Assembly: GCF_963675165.1 (NCBI RefSeq)
Contig: NC_087387.1
Location: forward strand, 4,366,990 to 4,430,989
Direction of reading: 5' to 3'
DNA length: 64,000 nt
DNA from: Halichondria panicea
Lineage: Eukaryota; Porifera; Demospongiae; Suberitida; Halichondriidae
Shown here piece by piece: positions 23,601 to 37,000 of this stretch. The notes below the pieces were generated by a model. The model was given only the letters and a program-made list of their open reading frames with translations. It was not told the origin of the DNA and did no database searches. Positions within the stretch are counted from its first letter, which is position 1. The number at the start of each line of letters is the position of its first letter. Both the position numbers and the translations under genes were made by a program.

Positions 23601-26600
23601 GGGATAATACAAACAATGGCTACATGGACCCACAAAATTCAAAATATTACGTGGGAAGTCTCCCTATAGATATTTCTGTCAATGTGGATGATGTACGTAA
23701 GAGAGTTATGGACAATGAGTATAAATAAATGTACGTACACCTTTTAGATATCCTTGTGGCCAGGAAAGAACTTTGAAATGTCTGTGCACGGTGTTGACCA
23801 ATTCGGACATGTCACTTCAATAAACACACGATTATACCAAGCTACCAGTGTAAGTTATTGCTTCCTAATTCTTGATGTGGCTATCACATTATAATCATCC
23901 AGCAAAATATGTCGACAATAAAATTCAGCCCAGAAATAGTTGTAAACGCTGGATCCTCTGGAAGACATCTCACTGACAAATTCCCAATTACGTACTCTGT
24001 AGCAAGTGTAGAAGCTTTCTCTGAGATCATCAATAGATCAGCTGCTGTTGGTATAGAGGAACCATTTGATACATCTTTGGTAAGAATATAATTTTCATTG
24101 TATAGTTTGACATTCTTTTTGTAGAGGTCTGATGCTAATTTTTCTATAAGAGCAAGTAGCTGTCCTGGTGGATACAAGCTCATGGAATCAATGTCCCAGA
24201 GTGGACCTGAGGATGTATACACTTGTCAGTGTTTGGACAATCCTCAAGTCATCAAATGTGAAGACAATCAAGACAGTGTCATAATCAAGGTTTATGAGTT
24301 TGTGATATTCAGTATATACACGTTTTAAAAAGTAGAAGCAGTGCATGGCTGTAGACTTTTGGAGCTTTATTTTATGTTGCTGCATATATATATAGGATAG
24401 CTACTGGGCTGGCTATGTTGAGGCGGGCACTCCCAACCTGTTCTTCCACCCCTGTCCTCCTGGTTACTGTCAGTGCTCACTCAACAGCAGTCTGGGCCCA
24501 CAGAAATGTGTCTACACTTACACTCACAGTAACCAGGACCTGCAGTGCACACCTGAGAGAGAGGGTGAGCTATAGCAAGTGAAGCTCATTGAAAATCCAA
24601 ACTACATGCAATGTATTAATTAATGTATACCATTGGACTGATTGTGTGATACCTTTCAGGTATTTTGTGTGGCTCATGCAAGGCGGAGTACGGAGTGAGT
24701 GCTCTCCTCAATAAATGTGCCACCTGCTCGAATGGATACATCAGTTTGCTCGTTGTTCTTGGTGAGTCAAAAGCAATTGGCACAGTTGTTGATATAACTC
24801 ACATTATTTTGTACACTTGTAGTATTTTTGGAGGTTTGTGTCCTGGTGCTAATTGTTGTGATCGACAGACCAATATCAAGTTGGTTGTATTCGTTTATCT
24901 TCTATGTACAGGTGAGTTTAAGTTTATACAATGTGCATGCTTGGTGGCTATAGCATACTCTCTCTGTAAACCAGATTGCTCCATACATGATGGGATATTT
25001 TTCGGAGAGTTTTCAAACTGTTGGCATCTACGTAAGTAAATCAAAATTGAAAGTCTATTATTTTATAATCCTTATTATAATAGGTTACATACCTTCAAAG
25101 TGCACTAGGGATGTACTTTATATACGATTTCTGTCTCTTCAATAACCTGCACCCACTTCTCTCGTACCTGCTTCGCTACATTCCTACCATAAGTGCAACT
25201 ATCGTGTTCACAAGCATTTGGATAACAAGGTAAGGACCAATTGTATGCAAATCTCTCCAATGAATAATGTTATTTAGGAAGAGTCGTTGTCTCAAGATGA
25301 AGTCTCTCAATCACCATGGTTATTGGCTGATAGTGATTCTCCTCTACCCTCAGCTGGTCCACACCTCTATCTCATTACTCAACTGTCCTCAGCTGCCAGA
25401 CTCTACTGGGAGAACTTCAGCCGTGAGTTCTAATATTCGCGGTTCAATGCCAGGAAACCACACCCACCAATAGCTTTGCATGTGAAATTACCAGTACGTG
25501 GGAGTTTATCCCGATTTTTAATTTTCGTGTTACTTCTCTGCCTCGAAAAATGCGAAAAATTTGCATCACACGAAAATTTCCCTCTATACGTATATCATGA
25601 CGTACATTTTGATGGCCTAACTTGTATTTTGAATCTTTTAGCGATGGCTTGCAAATGGAAGTGTGAAATGTTTCAGGGGATGGCACCTACCACTTACTGT
25701 TCTGGCAATCTCTGTTCTACTCATTTGTTTCTCCAGCGTGATTTTAACACTGGTCATTACAGTGAAGGTACTCAATTCCATGTACAGTAGTTTGAACCCC
25801 ACAATCAGCTCAATTGCTTTACAGAGACCTCTACGCTTCAAGAAATTGTTATCCCCGTTGACTGTTGCTTATCAAGAGAAGAGCCAATGGCTCTTTGCTG
25901 GAATGGAACTGGGAAGAAGATTGTTACTTCTCATTCTCATAATCACATTCCCTCTTAATAGAGTAAGCTAGTTACTGCTATTGATTTAGCTGTATCAAAT
26001 GTTAGCTAATGCAGACTATAATTATACTGTGGATCCAACCACCAGAGTACATGCATCTGAGACTAATTATGTATACCCATTTGCAGGTGTACGCAATCTT
26101 GATCCTTGTTCTAATATTGTCAGCTTATGCGTATTTCATGCCGTATAAATCATGGTTTGCAAATGCCACTGAAGTGGTGGTGCTACTGAACTTGATTATC
26201 CTCTTACTACTAAGCACTACACCACTGGTGAGAGAATCATTTGGTGCTTTGATAGAAATCAATCCGGGAAATTGGCTATTATACTTATACATCCTCTACT
26301 ATCTTCCGATTGTACTCCTTGTTGCTCTCGGCATCAGTCTGACAGTACATAGACTTTTAAGGTGACTGTAATTGTACATGTTTCAACCTATATATATGTA
26401 TTTGGTTTTCTGTGTTTGATAGCCTTTGCACATACTTCACTTTAATTCAGGGTTATCCAGAAGAAGGCGAGAGAAAACCATGGCAATGTGGATACCACAG
26501 GCATGGACAATCTAACATCTGCGAGGGAGGACACATTTTGCAAGAGCACTTCCTATACACTTCACATAACGAGGGGCAAAGGAGAGGAGTCTCTTGTGAT

Positions 26601-26631
26601 GGAAGTTGAACAAAGTACTGATGAACTTTAA
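20689..26631 (+). CDS. Beta-helix (Pmp-like repeat) multi-pass membrane receptor, paralogue
   Basis: Twenty-two exons. The first encodes only Met-Lys (20689-20694). The others are 20755-21191, 21242-21857, 21983-22136, 22193-22301, 22407-22552, 22729-22852, 23025-23167, 23602-23692, 23748-23849, 23903-24079, 24125-24289, 24396-24564, 24660-24761, 24823-24911, 24975-25031, 25084-25229, 25278-25422, 25642-25767, 25825-25962, 26087-26361, 26451-26631; about 1,232 residues. Signal peptide MKDILLVILCLLHAVHS. Beta-helix repeats include HSSFTNNSGTG, CLILGNYARLFGGGIY and CNFENNVGESGGGIYVF. A GILCGSCKAEYG stem precedes about seven or eight membrane helices and an acidic-basic tail ending STDEL. All junctions agree in phase except one place: near 21400-21425 in exon 3 the homology passes between frames, as if one base were missing. 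This could be an assembly error, a polymorphic null allele or an unseen micro-intron. Confidence 0.8.
22941..23030 (+). repeat. 45-bp tandem duplication of a 3' splice-site region
   Basis: 22941-22985 and 22986-23030 are the same 45 bases (starting AGCTTGTTGTTTTAATTTGG) except that the first ends GCACGTTTCT and the second GCAGGTTTCT. The unit includes the pyrimidine-rich tract and the acceptor of the exon at 23025. Only the second copy has AG. Confidence 0.9.
23391..23560 (+). repeat. Intronic dispersed repeat, copy 1
   Basis: Very similar to 25436-25600 in another intron of the same gene: ATTCGCG.TTCAAT.CCAGGAAACCACACC, TTTGCATGTGAAAT, GTGGAAGTTT and CACGAAAATTT..CTATTATACG. Likely one family with the CCGTATA MITE at 32111-32318, whose ends share CTATAC and CGAAAATT strings. 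Confidence 0.6.
25436..25600 (+). repeat. Intronic dispersed repeat, copy 2
   Basis: Same repeat and orientation as 23391-23560, ending at TCTATACG near 25600. Confidence 0.6.
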
Positions 26632-26934
26632 CATTATCGTAACATTATAGCGTATGCATGCATGTAGCTACATTGTGTAGGTATGAATGTGCGTTATGGA
26701 CTATAGATCTATGCACAACTCTCAGATTCAATTTACAATTTAGGACCATGCATAAGTTGATTATAACAATAAAAGTCGTTTATTACTATAAGTTGTCCTA
26801 TAAGGAAATCAAGCCATATATACACGTATCCGTCACCGTATAAATTGAAGCATGTTAACTCTACATCTGTGGTAATCTGGAGAATTGTAGGAGTAGCTGT
26901 AATCTCATCAGCTGACAAAAGCTTTTTGTGTAAC
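26632..26934. other. Convergent intergenic spacer
   Basis: Separates the stop codon of the plus-strand receptor from that of the first beta-trefoil gene on the minus strand. Holds the two 3' UTRs; nothing else seen. Confidence 0.5.
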
Positions 26935-29337
26935 TCACATTACAATCTCGAGTGTGAATTGTGGTGACAGTGTAGTGGCTGTGTTGTGCAAAGGTGGTAC
27001 CACAAACATTCCAGGTTGCAGGACTGACTCAAAGCACACTAAATGCTCAGCCGATTCCTTTACGTAGAACAGTGCATCAGGTCCAAATACTCCCTACATT
27101 AAAAAATAGGTCTGTATTAATTGCTGTACTCTGAGTGTATAAAATGATTAAAAAGCTTGATATAATTATAATACCTTCATCACCAGAAGTTGACCGTCAA
27201 GAACTCGTAACCAGTACGCCGAGTGCTTGTAGCTTCGTAATGAGACAATTCCCATGCCACGGTCAAATAACAAGAACCAACCTGATACGAGAATTATGGA
27301 ATCAATATACTACTACCAAGCGGTGGTATCAAACTTACAGTCTGGATTTTCTGAATTGTGATTCTGCATAACCCTTCCCTTCTTGTCGACACCCAGATAC
27401 CTTCGATGAGAGTAGAGGCGAATCACATTTTTATCTTGAACATGGTTCTGCGTGTAAGATTGTGATTATTAATAACAATTCAAAAAGTTGGCCCCAAGTT
27501 TACCATTAGTGAGTCTTCACCAAATGCTGTGAGCTTTGAAGAAGGAATGGAATTTAAAAATGTCTGTATGTATGCATGTGTGTGTGAGTGGGTCATGGGT
27601 TAGAATGCTTTAATTGTTGTACAACAGTCGCCCTGACGAATTTAGTTATCTGCATGTTTATAATTATGAGGTGATTACAGACGTTAGTACACGTACATCT
27701 GCTATTATTGTGAAATGGGCTTCCATGGAGTCGGATGTGATATTACTCGCATCGGAGACTGTGTTTTTGGCTTTGATACCCAAGTAGAATCCATCAGTTC
27801 GAGCTGACTCAAAGCAGACAAACGAAGAAGAAACCTCGTTTACAAAGAAATCGCAACTGTCTTTGTATCCCTGTAACAAATGTACTATAAAGTAAACTTA
27901 TAACTAATTGTTATTGTATTTTTACTTACATCGTGTAGCTTAATCTTTGCTTTACTGTTGATGCACAGGTATCTCTCAGAGTACTTCACACTCCTCAGGG
28001 CTACAACACACTCAGTTGAGTGCCTACGTGGAATTGTTACCTCAAATTTACCTGGTGGATTGAAGGGGTGATGTGTATTTATAGGTTTATACACACGGTA
28101 AAAATAGTTACAACTCATTATAGAGATTTCTATATAGGACGAAGCACCTACTGTCATCATTGAATGTTCCACCACCGCGAATTGTTTTGCCATTGGTAGT
28201 TAAAGGAAGACGTTTTTCACTGCCTCTAGGCAGTATAAAGATTATGTTTCCATTGGAGAATACGTCCTAACAAAGAAGAGCTGCAGGTATTTTCAGATGT
28301 ACAATGCTTAGTACGTTACCATGAGGTTGTATCCAGTAGGAGTTGCCACATTAAGCTTGTTCACTGCCTGGGGATCTATTTACATGTATACAATAAAACT
28401 CAAAGTGGTGATAGTAAAGTAAAAATTAACATCACTAGAAGTATACCTTTGGCTTCAGAGTCCAAAGATTGGGACTTATGAATGGAAGAGAGCGATTTCT
28501 CTACTTCAGCTATAACACCTGCATGCAAGAGAATTATCATGCATGCAATGTATTGTCTAAGCAGGTTGAATGAGTAACACACAAAACCTATTTTTACGTG
28601 TGATATACCTTCTCGTGAGCCAGATAGAGACGGCACACTTTTGATGCTTGAATCAACAGAATCTTTCAAAGGGTTAGGTGAAACCTGCTTTTTCTGCCAT
28701 AAGGAAGTGAGTGATTTACTGTTGCATTAATTTGTATAAGTAATAACTATAATTATTAGAAGGCATACCACTGTCTTGAATTTGTGATTGGATGGTAGAA
28801 AATCGTATGATGGGGTTGGTGACAGAGATGGATACAACTGTCATGGAGCAAGCAATAAAAATAAAAGTCAACTTAGCATGGCTACCACATGCACCTGATT
28901 TGTTAGTGACATCTCTTCTTGTGTCTTCACTTGATACGAAGGGTTACCACGTACAGAATAGCTAACCATTCCTTTTTCTCTGGCAGGCTGCAGAAGCGGA
29001 AACTAAGAACCGTTCTTTATCAACATCTATAAGTTATATAGACATGCAAAGAGTACAGAACATACTCTGATTACAGAACATACATTCGTGAGTGCATGCA
29101 TGCTTATGCTAACCAGTGGTGGAAGTATGGTCTCGTAGTAGGCGCTGGATCTCTCCTGTCCACTCACTACTTCATATCCGTCTACATCCTATAACAAACT
29201 TAATGATATATATACCAGTATATAGATCTGTACTGTTCTACTGAACTATTGTGATACACAGGACTGGTTGACAATAATAATTGCCGAATTATATAGAGTC
29301 TATATACCTCATAGTCCCATCCAGAAACATTAGCCAT
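26935..29337 (-). CDS. Tandem beta-trefoil protein with tyrosine-rich tail, paralogue A
   Basis: Fourteen exons (29337-29308, 29188-29114, 28987-28895, 28837-28769, 28693-28609, 28518-28447, 28375-28320, 28266-28152, 28051-27930, 27870-27697, 27563-27504, 27447-27339, 27281-27175, 27093-26935) join in phase to about 441 residues. There is no signal peptide or membrane segment, so it is probably cytosolic. Residues 1-~125 are low in order and rich in Tyr, Ser and Pro (WDYEDVDGYEVV, SAYYETILPPLP, NPSYQV). Residues ~160-297 and ~300-441 look like two beta-trefoils. The first has KFEVTIPRRHS, ALRSVKYSERYLCI and CFESARTDGFYLG; the second has SLRSYKHSAYWLRV and CFESVLQPGMFVV. The F-E-S-x-x-x-P-G-x-F pattern resembles the interleukin-1 family signature, and the strand pattern also fits FGF and fascin. 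Function unknown: a signalling adaptor or actin-linked scaffold is possible. Confidence 0.75.
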
Positions 29338-30144
29338 CACAGCTATTATAATTATTATGTCTTGAATTGTTTTATAGCTAACTTGAAACTTGGTCCTACC
29401 TCACACTATTAATGAACAATACTCGTTACACTGGATACGTTTTAAAAATGAGAACAACACCAGTACAAACAGTGTCGCAGCACATGCAATCGAATATCCC
29501 CTGATGCTTGGTTCCTACTTGAATCTTTGATAAGTGATTCCACAATTTGTTTCGGGAAAACACACTGATAAAGATTCTTCCACATGCATTTTAACATGTT
29601 TCAGTACAGACATGCACTTCTTTAAGTTGTTATGGGCAAACAGAATGTGGGTGGTGTTATAATTATTCATCGGACTAACTATAATTATATCATGCACAAT
29701 ACACAACACTATACACAAGCTATATACAGTAACATCTCATCCAGTCTCATGAAAAAGCAATTCTGAATCAGCTGTCTTCACTTTGTTTCCTGCAGAGAAT
29801 ATAATAACAACCATTACATGCATTGTAAGTTTTTTGTCAGATCTGAAGGGTTTAATTTGGTTCTATACCCCCTTAATATTGATAGTTTTGAGTTGATCGT
29901 GCTATAATGCATATAATTATATGTTCTAGACCTTTGTTTTGGAATCTGGAATAGCTCGATCACTAATAAAATTCTTAGCTTACTTTTTGTCATTAATTTT
30001 GTGTGTGTGGAGTGTTCATGCGCGTAATAATTATAACGAGAGTTTTGAATGCGAGTCCCTGATCCCACATGTAAAAGGCTGAACCCTGTTACATTGGTAT
30101 ACACATGTATAGTCATGCATAAGTATAGAGTTAATTTGAATAAC
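29338..30144. other. Spacer between paralogues A and B
   Basis: About 800 bases of AT-rich DNA holding the promoter of A and the 3' UTR of B. Open stretches at 29515-29718 and 29814-30116 have no coding look. Confidence 0.5.
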
Positions 30145-33100
30145 TTACTCTGAAATGATTTCCAGAGTAAACTCAGGTGTCATGGAAGGTGACGTACCAG
30201 TGGGGCTCATGGACAATGTGTTGCGTGAAGTTGGGAAAATATATGTACCCGGCTGGGCAATGGATTCTAGAATTATTTGGTGCTCCACCGACTCTCTCAA
30301 TTTGAAGAACGTGTCAAGACCTGGCTTTCCCTGCATGATGAAGCAAGAGGCACATGCACAGAATTTACTGATAACTCAAATGCATGGGCATGCATGCATG
30401 CATGGTTTAAAGTTATATATAGTACACCTCTATAGCTCATATTTGTTTGGACGATTATTGCATCTCTGAAGAGAAATTTCATAAATTAAAGCTATATAAT
30501 TATACTATAGGCAGAGTGTTGAGACTGTTTTGGTCTACCTATACACAGCAAATTAAAGCAAATGGATATAGTATATATACCTTTCTTTGGGGTTGCCCAT
30601 CTTGAATTTTCAACCAATATTCCGTATGTGCATAGCTTCGCAGTGAAAGAATACCCATCCCGCGATCGTGAACAACGAACCAGCCTATAAAGATTGTTAA
30701 GCTATAATTATATACTGCTGCTGCATGGATAGCAATTTTGACAAGGTTTAGCTAAACGCTTGGTAGTACATGATTGTGTATAATTATGCAGCCTGATGTG
30801 TCCCAGGTTTAAAGATAGCCACAAATCTGTATACAAACTTACTACACATGTTTTATTGTGATTAACTTACTATCTGTATTCTTGTCATTATGTGTTTGAA
30901 CTACTCTCCCTTTCCTATCAATTCCAAGGTATCTTCGCTGTGAGAAAAGACGAATGACGCTTTTGTCTCGCACTTGTTCCTATAATTTTGGTTCAAGAAC
31001 TTATATCAGACCTCTGAGATACGTACAGTAGTGGTGCATTCATTCTGGCTAATAAGTATGCTGTGATTGTTATTGTATATAATTATGCATGCATAATAAG
31101 ATCTCACCATAATTGAGTTAGTCCCAAACACCGTCAACTTCGGAGCACAAAAGGATTCCGATATGTTCTACACAAAGTGTGCATGAGAAGACAAACACTA
31201 TATAGATAACGTAATACTTACATCTGTTAGTATTCCAAAGTGTGCTTCTTCAGAATCGGCTGTGATACTGGCTGCATCAGAGGGACTATTGTCTGATCTC
31301 ATCCCAAAGTAGAAACCGTCACTTCTAGCAGACTCAAAATAGACCAGGTGAGGACTCCCACTCACCCCATACACAAAAAAGTCACAGCTATCCTTATAAC
31401 CCTATAAGAACATAACACGACATTGCATCCATGCATACAGCCTTTCTAGGTCTTGTCAGACAAGTAGGTTTTGTATGGTGAACTGTCAGTATAGCGAACT
31501 TATTTATGTAGTATTTCGCTATTATAGAAGTATAGTCAACCTACATTGCGTGCTTTAATCCTTCCCCTCCTGTCAATACACAAGTATCTTCCTTTGTACT
31601 TAAGGCTCTCCAATGTTATCATAAGCTCTGATTTGTGTGCTCGAGGTATGGAGACCATGAACTTACCTGCATCGATCGAGATAAGAAGTACCGATATAGC
31701 TAACATGCATGCATATATATATATGATTGACGATTACACTTAAAATAGCTGATCTCCACAAGACACATTGCACCCAGGTTCTAATCTGGTGGCCAGTTTC
31801 AGTACGGATGGTAATAATTCAACCATTTTGTGTATAGCTCTATAGTACGTATACATCTGCCATCATTATAGGGGAGGTTTTTGTCTGCTTCCAGGCATAC
31901 TTAAAAAGATTGTACCTACGTATCACTCACTCTCATCTGTAAATGTACCTCCTCCTTGAACAATTCTCTCACTGTATCCACCCAAAGTGTGGTTGATGTA
32001 GAGTGGTTGTCTCTTCACACTCGTCTTGGGCATTATGAAGATCACATTTCCTTGAGACAGCAAGCTCTGTGCATGCAGCAGTCAAACAAAAACAAGATGA
32101 AATGCATGTACCGTATATAGCGGGTAATTTTCGGGGGACAAAATATTCGTGGTTCAGTAATATTGAGACATTTCGTGGGTAATATTTTCGTGGTTGCTGC
32201 TTGCACTGCAGGTAAAGGTAGACAAGGTCGCTTCATTCGTGGGTAAAATATTCGTGGTCAGACCTCCAACCACGAAAACCACGAATATTTTGCCCCACGA
32301 AAATTACCTGCTATACGGTACATGCATCGTTACCATTATGTCATAGCCAATTGGACATTTGAAATTGGTGTCCAATTTTGGTCGATCTATATGAATGATA
32401 TGAGGGTATAGTTATAATAGAATCTTTAATGATTCGATTGCATACCATCATATACAGAAGGTAAGATGGGCAATGTTCTCATAGAAAGCTGTAGCTCAGA
32501 GGCTCGATCAGCCTGCAAGGAAAAGCAACAGGCATGATTAAAGAGTATGTTTGTTGCATGCATGTGCATATAGATTACCTCAGATTCAGGAAGATACTCA
32601 TATAACGGAGGTGGTGTTTCAGTCTGTACAATTACAATAATTATAATGAAGTCAATGTCAGCCTTGAAAATTGGTTTGAGGCCTGAGGTTATAGCATGCA
32701 AAATACACTAAATATCTTCTTAATATTTCACGGGGCCTGCTCCTAGACGGTCCCTCCATTTTTACACAACTCTTAACCTATATTATTATACATCTCTGAC
32801 TATAGCTTACACTAGCAATTTATCAGCACCTAAATATAAGCATGCATAAGTGCACATCTTCTTAGTGCATGTCCTTTACAACTGTATATACCACCAGTAT
32901 AGCCTTACCTGTTTGGGCTGATTAGCAATCTTGAAGTGTGGAGGAGGATCCAGCACTAGAATACCACCTTCAGTAACATCATGAGTTCTTGGTGGCTGTA
33001 TATAGGCAAAGAGGTTTAAGAAGGTAAAAGCTATATAGCAATAAATATTAGCACAGCATGCAGATAATGTAACTATTATGTATGTCATAATTATAGTTAC

Positions 33101-33563
33101 ATGCCGTTATCACTGCTAATGCCTTTCATGCAGTGTTTATTGTTACATTATATGATTGTGTATTATTATTATGGCTTACAAGTGGTGGTGCACCCAAAGA
33201 GTCTTGCTTTTTAATACTGGATGAAACTTGTCGCCGCGGAGTTGTTTTCACAACTTCACAGTATGCACCTTGATACTGCCTCACAGGCGATTGCATATCT
33301 TCGTACTGTTCTTCCTATAATTATATATGAATCAGATGCATTATTGATAGAGTGACTTTATATTTTTTATAGAATGATGCACAAATGCTTTACTGCCTCA
33401 CAGATGATTGCATATCTTCGTACTGTTCTTCCTATATAAAATGAATCAGTAATATTAATTGCAATGACTGTCATAGTGAGATATCCATGCATGAATGCAA
33501 CAGTTCTCATTGCTAATACTATAGAAGAGGCACGCTATATATAATACCTACCTCAAGTTCCAT
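30145..33563 (-). CDS. Tandem beta-trefoil protein with tyrosine-rich tail, paralogue B
   Basis: Thirteen exons (33563-33552, 33314-33180, 32995-32909, 32623-32579, 32512-32446, 32386-32334, 32066-31931, 31666-31545, 31401-31222, 31167-31108, 30979-30871, 30684-30581, 30330-30145) join in phase to 431 residues. The tail (residues 1-~130) holds EEQYEDMQSPV (YEDM is a YxxM motif), GAYCEVV, PPPLYEYLPESE and LPSVYDD. The C-terminal 300 residues are two beta-trefoil-like domains, with KFMVSIPRAHK, RYLCIDRRGR and YFESARSDGFYFG in the first, and VIRLFSQRRYLGI, ILSLRSYAHTEYWLKI and ILESIAQPGTYIF in the second. Close to paralogue C and more distant from A. No signal peptide. An extra piece of exon 2 lies at 33392-33433. 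Confidence 0.8.
32111..32318. mobile_element. CCGTATA-ended MITE flanked by TA, intronic
   Basis: CCGTATATAGCGGGTAATTT at the left and AAATTACCTGCTATACGG at the right are inverted repeats with TA on both sides, as in Tc1/mariner-type insertions. Internal strings TATTCGTGGT/ACCACGAATATTTTG are also mirrored. Lies in an intron of paralogue B. Relics occur near 46690 and 58627. Confidence 0.7.
33392..33433 (-). repeat. Partial duplication of exon 2 start (YEDM motif)
   Basis: On the minus strand a second acceptor plus the first 38 coding bases of exon 2 (encoding EEQYEDMQSSVRQ) are repeated upstream of the real exon, then run into intron-like sequence (CAGTAAAGC). If spliced at that GTAAAG it would leave phase 2 and break the frame to exon 2, so it is probably not a coding exon. 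Confidence 0.75.
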
Positions 33564-34099
33564 TGAAGGTACTCTTTTTCTGACAGTTATATCTATTATG
33601 CTATGTATAAATTACTCTGACACATGCAGCAGTTCTGCCAAACTGAAACAAACAGGACGTCAGTTACTGTAGTACCAGAGAAACACGTATACCGATCATG
33701 ATGATTGAACTAAGAACTCCATGTTTAATGTTCTGGAAAAGGTTTTACGCATGATTAAGGATTGTCACTTAAGTTAATGGATGCAACAGAATGTGTTTGC
33801 GTCAATAACAATGTTCACTAGCTAATGTACTATCAGCTATAAACAAGTTACATCTCTGCCAGAGCGCTTCCTAACTTGTAGGTTTCCTGCAGAAAATAAT
33901 TAAGTATGTGAAATTGTTATGTATTCACTCTACTAATTTAAAACTGAGCTATAGGAAACCAATCACTGTGACAGTCTCGATTCATTAAGCATGCTACTCA
34001 CTACTCAAATGTACTGTACAAATCTATGCAGTCCTCAACAAAGTGATGGGCAATAATGCGTTTATAGAACAACCATGCAGTTACATATTAGTGAGTGAC
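33564..34099. other. Spacer between paralogues B and C
   Basis: Contains the promoter of B and the 3' UTR of C. Nothing else recognised. Confidence 0.5.
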
Positions 34100-37000
34100 T
34101 CACTCAAGTATGACTTCCACAGTAAACTCGGGCACCACAGAAGGGGACGCCTGGCTTGGATAAACAAATGTGCCCGGCTGTGCAATGGATTCTAGAATAA
34201 TTTGGTGCTCCACTGACTCTCTCACTTGAAAGAAAGTATCAAGGCCTGGCTTTCCCTATAAAGAAAAAGTAGTACGCAGTCTATTACGGTCTTTTCGTAA
34301 CTCTAATGTACCCTTGCAATTACTGTAACATAATTTTATTGGCAGATATAATTTGGGTCGCTATGTTAATTAGAATTGGTGGCATGACATAGATGTAAAA
34401 AAAATATCAAAGCTGTTATAGTAGATAGCAGTGTATTTACAAAAGAGAACTGTCAGATAAACACAATTATGATTATTCATATCTGGAAATCTTATTATGA
34501 TTTTGCTATTTACTGCAATGACTGTATAATTATCGGATACTAGTATTATACCTTTCCTGTAAGCTGACCATCTTGCATTTTCAACCAATAACTCTGGTGT
34601 ACATAGCTTCGCAGTGAAAGAATACCCATCCCACGATCGTGAACCATGAACCAGCCTAAAGATTGTCAATAATTACAATGTATATGTGCCTTGCAACAAT
34701 AAAAGCATATCTCTCTCTATATAAATATATATATGGTAAGCAATACAATCTTAATTGGGTCTTATAAAGAGAGTAATAAATTATAGCTACAAACTACGTA
34801 CAATGTGTTTTCGTGATTAACGTACTATCTGTATTCTTGTCATTATGTGTTTGAAGTACTCTTCCTTTCCTATCAATTCCAAGGTATCTTCGCTGTGAGA
34901 AAAGACGAATGACACTTTTGTCCCGCACTTGGTCCTGTGAAAAAGTCATGGAGTTCAAACAATTTAGTATTTTCCACTAACGACAATGTTCTATCCTAGA
35001 AACTACGTAACTGGAAGATTCAAAGAATCTGACGTCCCAATATATATGCTAGCTAGATCACTACACAAAACTCATCCTCGCTATTCAGTTATAGATACTG
35101 TGTACTGATTGCGACCCTATTCCAAATCAGACGTATAATATAGCCAGATGACATTTTGGGCGTGGTTTGGCAAATGAAAACTGGATTACATACACACTCG
35201 AATAGAGAGCATAATGTATAATTCATTATCCATGCAGTAATTAATTGGATTGAGGTAGGACAACGAATTAGCCGCTATACCACTTTCTGAAATTCAGCCA
35301 CTTCGCTATTGCGGCCAAGCTGCACTATAGCTGTCTCAAGGGTGACCGGATTAACAAAAGTTTACTGTAATAGACCACAAATGTACGCTAGATCAGTTCT
35401 TCTTCTCACCATAATTGAGTTTGTCCCAAACACCTCCAACTTCAGCAGAGGAGACGATTCTGATACATTCTACATAAAATAACATAGTATAATTATTATC
35501 AGAGCACACGTTTGTAATATATTTACATCTGTTAGTATTCCAAAGTGTGCTTCCTCAGAATCGGCTGTGATACTGGCTGCATCAGAGGGACTATTGTCTG
35601 ATCTCATCCCAAAGTAGAAACCGTCACTTCTAGCAGACTCAAAATAGACCAGGTGAGGACTCCCATTCACCCCATACACGAAAAAGTCACAGCTGTCCTT
35701 ATAACCCTACAGTATATTATAGATACCTATAATGTGCATGGCATTGCATGAACTGATACATGCAAGCTAGCCTTCTTAGGTCTTGCAACCTAGCAACCTC
35801 TTGGAACGCTACATATACATCCACATGAAGTTTAAGGGTGATTAACCAGTATTATATAACCAGTATTTCGCTACATACGCTACATAATTATAATATTATA
35901 GTCAGCGTACATCGCGAGCTTTAATCCTTCCTCTCCGGTCAACACACAAGTATCTTCCTTTGTACTTGAAGCTCTCCAATGCTATCACATGCTCTGTGGT
36001 GTGCTCTCGAGGAATCGTGACCACAAACCTACCTGTGTGCATGGATAAAGAGTTTGCTATGAAGGATTGCATGTTACAGTATGGACGGAACAACACATGC
36101 AATCTGAAACTGAAAATTTATGGGCCTAACATGGCAACTTTACTAGTTCATGTGGTACTGAAAACAGAGTGCATGCATGTGTGTACTAAATAAGTATTAA
36201 CTATTATTGGTGAATAATCAGTAGTAACTGCAAATCATTGCTCACTCTCATCCGTAAATGAACCTCCTCCGTGAACTACTCTCTCGCCAAATCCACGGTT
36301 GAGGTAAAGCGGCTTTCTCTCGATACTCGTCTTGGGAAGAATGAAAATCACATTTCCTTGAGACATCAAATTCTGTTTAGTAATAATCGGTGTGTGCATG
36401 AATATAAATTATACACTATCTCATGGAAATCCCTCTAATGCATGGATGCCTGCATGGTCACCTCAAAAGGCAGCAGTATACAAACTATGTAAATTAATTG
36501 TTGTTAGTGTGAACCGCACCATAATGTTGTAGCCAACTGGAGATTTGAAACTGGTATCAAACTTCGGTCGATCATCTATGGGTAAATATCAATAAGATTT
36601 GCGCAAATAATATGCGCATTACATACCATCTACATGTATAGAAGAAGGTGATATGGACAGCGCTTTCATATGAGGCAGCTCAGCAGTTTGTGTAGCAGCA
36701 AGTTGTGTGGCTCGATCCCTCTCTGGCCAGGCCTGGAAGGAAAAGCAACAGATGATTTTAGGTACGTTTGTCGCATATAGAGATTACCTCTGATTCAGGA
36801 AGATACTCGTATAACGGAGGTGGTGTATGAGATGTTGTAGCCTGTATTATTATAAAATAATAGCACAAGTTACTATACATGCACTGTGGGTCACTATAGG
36901 ATTCATGTTATTGCTACACAAGGGAAAACAATCTCGATCCATCGTCATGAACACCCAAAAATTGTACTTGTTTTTAACAGGGGAGTTGCCTGAACCATAT

